Of a DNA stretch of 8,325 bases, positions 7,195 to 8,325 are shown one piece after another (within the stretch, counting starts at the first letter, position 1; every line of letters begins with the position of its first letter). The translations under genes were made by a program, and so were the position numbers. The notes under the pieces were generated by a model that saw only the letters and a list, made by a program, of their open reading frames with translations, was not told where the DNA came from and ran no database searches. Source of the stretch: Crocinitomicaceae bacterium (lineage in GTDB: Bacteria > Bacteroidota > Bacteroidia > Flavobacteriales_D > Crocinitomicaceae); assembly GCA_030833265.1 (NCBI GenBank), contig JAURHO010000069.1:1-8325 (forward strand). Direction: 5' to 3'.

Positions 7195-7213
7195 ATTATT
7201 TAAATGCAATAAA

Positions 7214-7239
7214 AAAGGGCGGCCAAATGGCCGCCCTTT
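7214..7239. terminator. Strong bidirectional terminator between convergent recG and rpoC
   Basis: A perfect inverted repeat, GGGCGGCC (7217-7224) and GGCCGCCC (7229-7236), encloses the loop AAAT. It is extended by AAA/TTT pairs to 7214 and 7239. Reading left from the hairpin (minus strand, for rpoC) gives TTTTTTATTGC. Reading right (plus strand, for recG) gives the weaker tract TTTGCTGTTCTGTTT. It begins 20 bases after the recG stop and about 20 bases after the rpoC stop, so it can end both transcripts, better for rpoC. Confidence 0.9.
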
Positions 7240-7258
7240 GCTGTTCTGTTTAAAAAGC

Positions 7259-8323
7259 TTATGCTTCTTCCATTAATTCTTCGTATGCTTCTTTCGAACC
7301 TACGATTAAGTTTTGGAAGGCACGAACACCCGTTCCAGCCGGAATCAAGTGACCAACGATTACGTTTTCTTTCAAACCTAAAAGGTGATCTTCTTTTCCA
7401 GAGATAGCTGCTTCGTTGAGAACTTTGGTTGTCTCTTGGAAAGATGCCGCTGAAATGAATGATTGCGTTTGGAGCGATGCTCTTGTGATACCTTGTAACA
7501 ACGGTGTTGAAGTCGCTGGCATAGCTTCGCGCGCTTCAATGAGTTGCTTGTCTTCGCGCTTCAAGCGTGAATTTTCATCACGTAAACGACGAACACTTAC
7601 AAGTTGTCCTTTGTGAAGTTCAGTAGAATCTCCGGCGTCAGTTACGAACATCATGCCGTACAATTCGTCATTGGCTTCCATGATATCTGCTTTGTGAACA
7701 CTTTGTCCTTCGAGGAAACGAGTGTCACCAGACTCGATGATTTCTGCCTTGAGCATCATTTGACGTACAATCACTTCGAAGTGCTTGTCGTTGATTTTCA
7801 CCCCTTGAAGTCGGTAAACTTCTTGGATTTCATTCACGATGTACTCTTGAACTTTTGTTGGACCTTCGATATTCAAAATGTCGTTTGGCGTAATGGCACC
7901 ATCAGATAATGGTTGACCAGCACGAACGTAGTCATTTTGCTGTACAAGGATGTGCTTAGAAAGTGGAACTAAGTATTTGCGAACTTCACCAAGTTTTGAA
8001 GTGATGATGATTTCGCGGTTACCGCGTTTCACTGAACCGTAAGTAGCAGTACCGTCGATTTCAGATACAACTGCTGGGTTAGATGGATTTCTAGCTTCGA
8101 ATAATTCTGTTACTCTTGGAAGACCTCCGGTGATATCCCCTGTTTTACCAGCAGATCTTGGGATTTTTACAAGAATATCTCCTGCTTCAATTTTGTCACC
8201 TTCAGCAACTGAAATGTGCGCATTGACCGGGATTGAATATTCGCGAAGAATTTCTTTTGTTTTTGGATCGTGTGCAATTTGGTTGAGAGCACCTGTCCAA
8301 CACCAATATTGCCTATCATTGCA
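7259..8323 (-). CDS. rpoC: DNA-directed RNA polymerase subunit beta-prime, C-terminal part only
   Basis: Largest catalytic subunit of RNA polymerase. Only the last ~354 codons are inside the window, about a quarter of a Bacteroidota RpoC; the frame is open through the right edge. The start is outside, and a GTG at 8032 sits in the middle of conserved sequence and is not a start. Recognisable pieces are AHISVAEGDKIEAGDILVKI (~8161-8222), the highly conserved DITGGLPRVTELFEARNP (8084-8137), GDTRFLEG, LQGITRASLQTQSFISAASF with QETTKVLNEAAI (around 7410-7495), and GLKENVIVGHLIPAGTG, all part of the C-terminal region near the enzyme's secondary channel and omega-binding surface. It ends in an acidic tail, EEA. 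Upstream of about 8283 the translation (DRQYWCWTG...) no longer resembles RpoC, so the outermost ~40 bases may be erroneous or foreign. rpoC normally follows rpoB, which would lie beyond the right edge. Confidence 0.97.
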   Translation of the reverse strand, partial: CNDRQYWCWTGALNQIAHDPKTKEILREYSIPVNAHISVAEGDKIEAGDILVKIPRSAGKTGDITGGLPRVTELFEARNPSNPAVVSEIDGTATYGSVKRGNREIIITSKLGEVRKYLVPLSKHILVQQNDYVRAGQPLSDGAITPNDILNIEGPTKVQEYIVNEIQEVYRLQGVKINDKHFEVIVRQMMLKAEIIESGDTRFLEGQSVHKADIMEANDELYGMMFVTDAGDSTELHKGQLVSVRRLRDENSRLKREDKQLIEAREAMPATSTPLLQGITRASLQTQSFISAASFQETTKVLNEAAISGKEDHLLGLKENVIVGHLIPAGTGVRAFQNLIVGSKEAYEELMEEA

Positions 8324-8325
8324 AA

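Noticed and set aside
7416..7909. Plus-strand open frames opposite rpoC
   Set aside because: rpoC is continuous and highly conserved on the other strand, and these frames match nothing I recognise.

Overview
The window reads as a short metagenome-style contig from a member of the Bacteroidota, probably Flavobacteriia-like or Saprospiria-like. The main reasons are a secreted protein ending in a type IX secretion (T9SS) type A sorting domain, a Bacteroidota-style secreted GH13 alpha-amylase, beta-prime (RpoC) residues typical of the phylum, exact TAnnTTTG promoter elements in two intergenic gaps, and the lack of Shine-Dalgarno sequences before the starts I examined. The genome is moderately AT-rich.

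Layout, left to right. Positions 2-2041 (minus) hold a secreted GH13 alpha-amylase, cut off by the window edge. Positions 2128-3135 (minus) hold a T9SS-exported protein with a SusE/SusF-like domain and a second carbohydrate-binding-like domain. A rho-independent terminator lies between these two genes. An AT-rich gap of 137 bp with a promoter candidate follows. Positions 3273-4076 (minus) are ispE, of the MEP isoprenoid pathway. Divergent from it are accA (4135-5091, acetyl-CoA carboxylase carboxyltransferase alpha) and, 6 bp later, recG (5098-7194, branch-migration helicase). recG converges on the 3' end of rpoC (7259 to the right edge, minus), and a strong hairpin between them can serve both genes.

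The left two genes form a small starch or glycogen module: an extracellular amylase beside a sugar-binding, cell-surface or released protein whose codon use suggests heavy expression. The middle and right genes are ordinary housekeeping genes. I see no mobile element, CRISPR array, RNA gene or defence system, and no stretch over 300 bp without a gene.

The notable anomaly is at the left edge. The amylase frame runs open to position 2, but from about position 172 down to 2 the translation stops looking like GH13 and instead reads like eukaryotic MCM2, the replicative helicase subunit, just before its AAA+ core. GH13 conserved region IV, expected here, is absent. The best explanation is an assembly chimera with DNA from a co-occurring microbial eukaryote, joined at a short stretch compatible with both proteins. 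The last ~40 bp at the right edge also fit RpoC poorly and may be a second artefactual end. These end sequences should not be taken as real gene content without read support.
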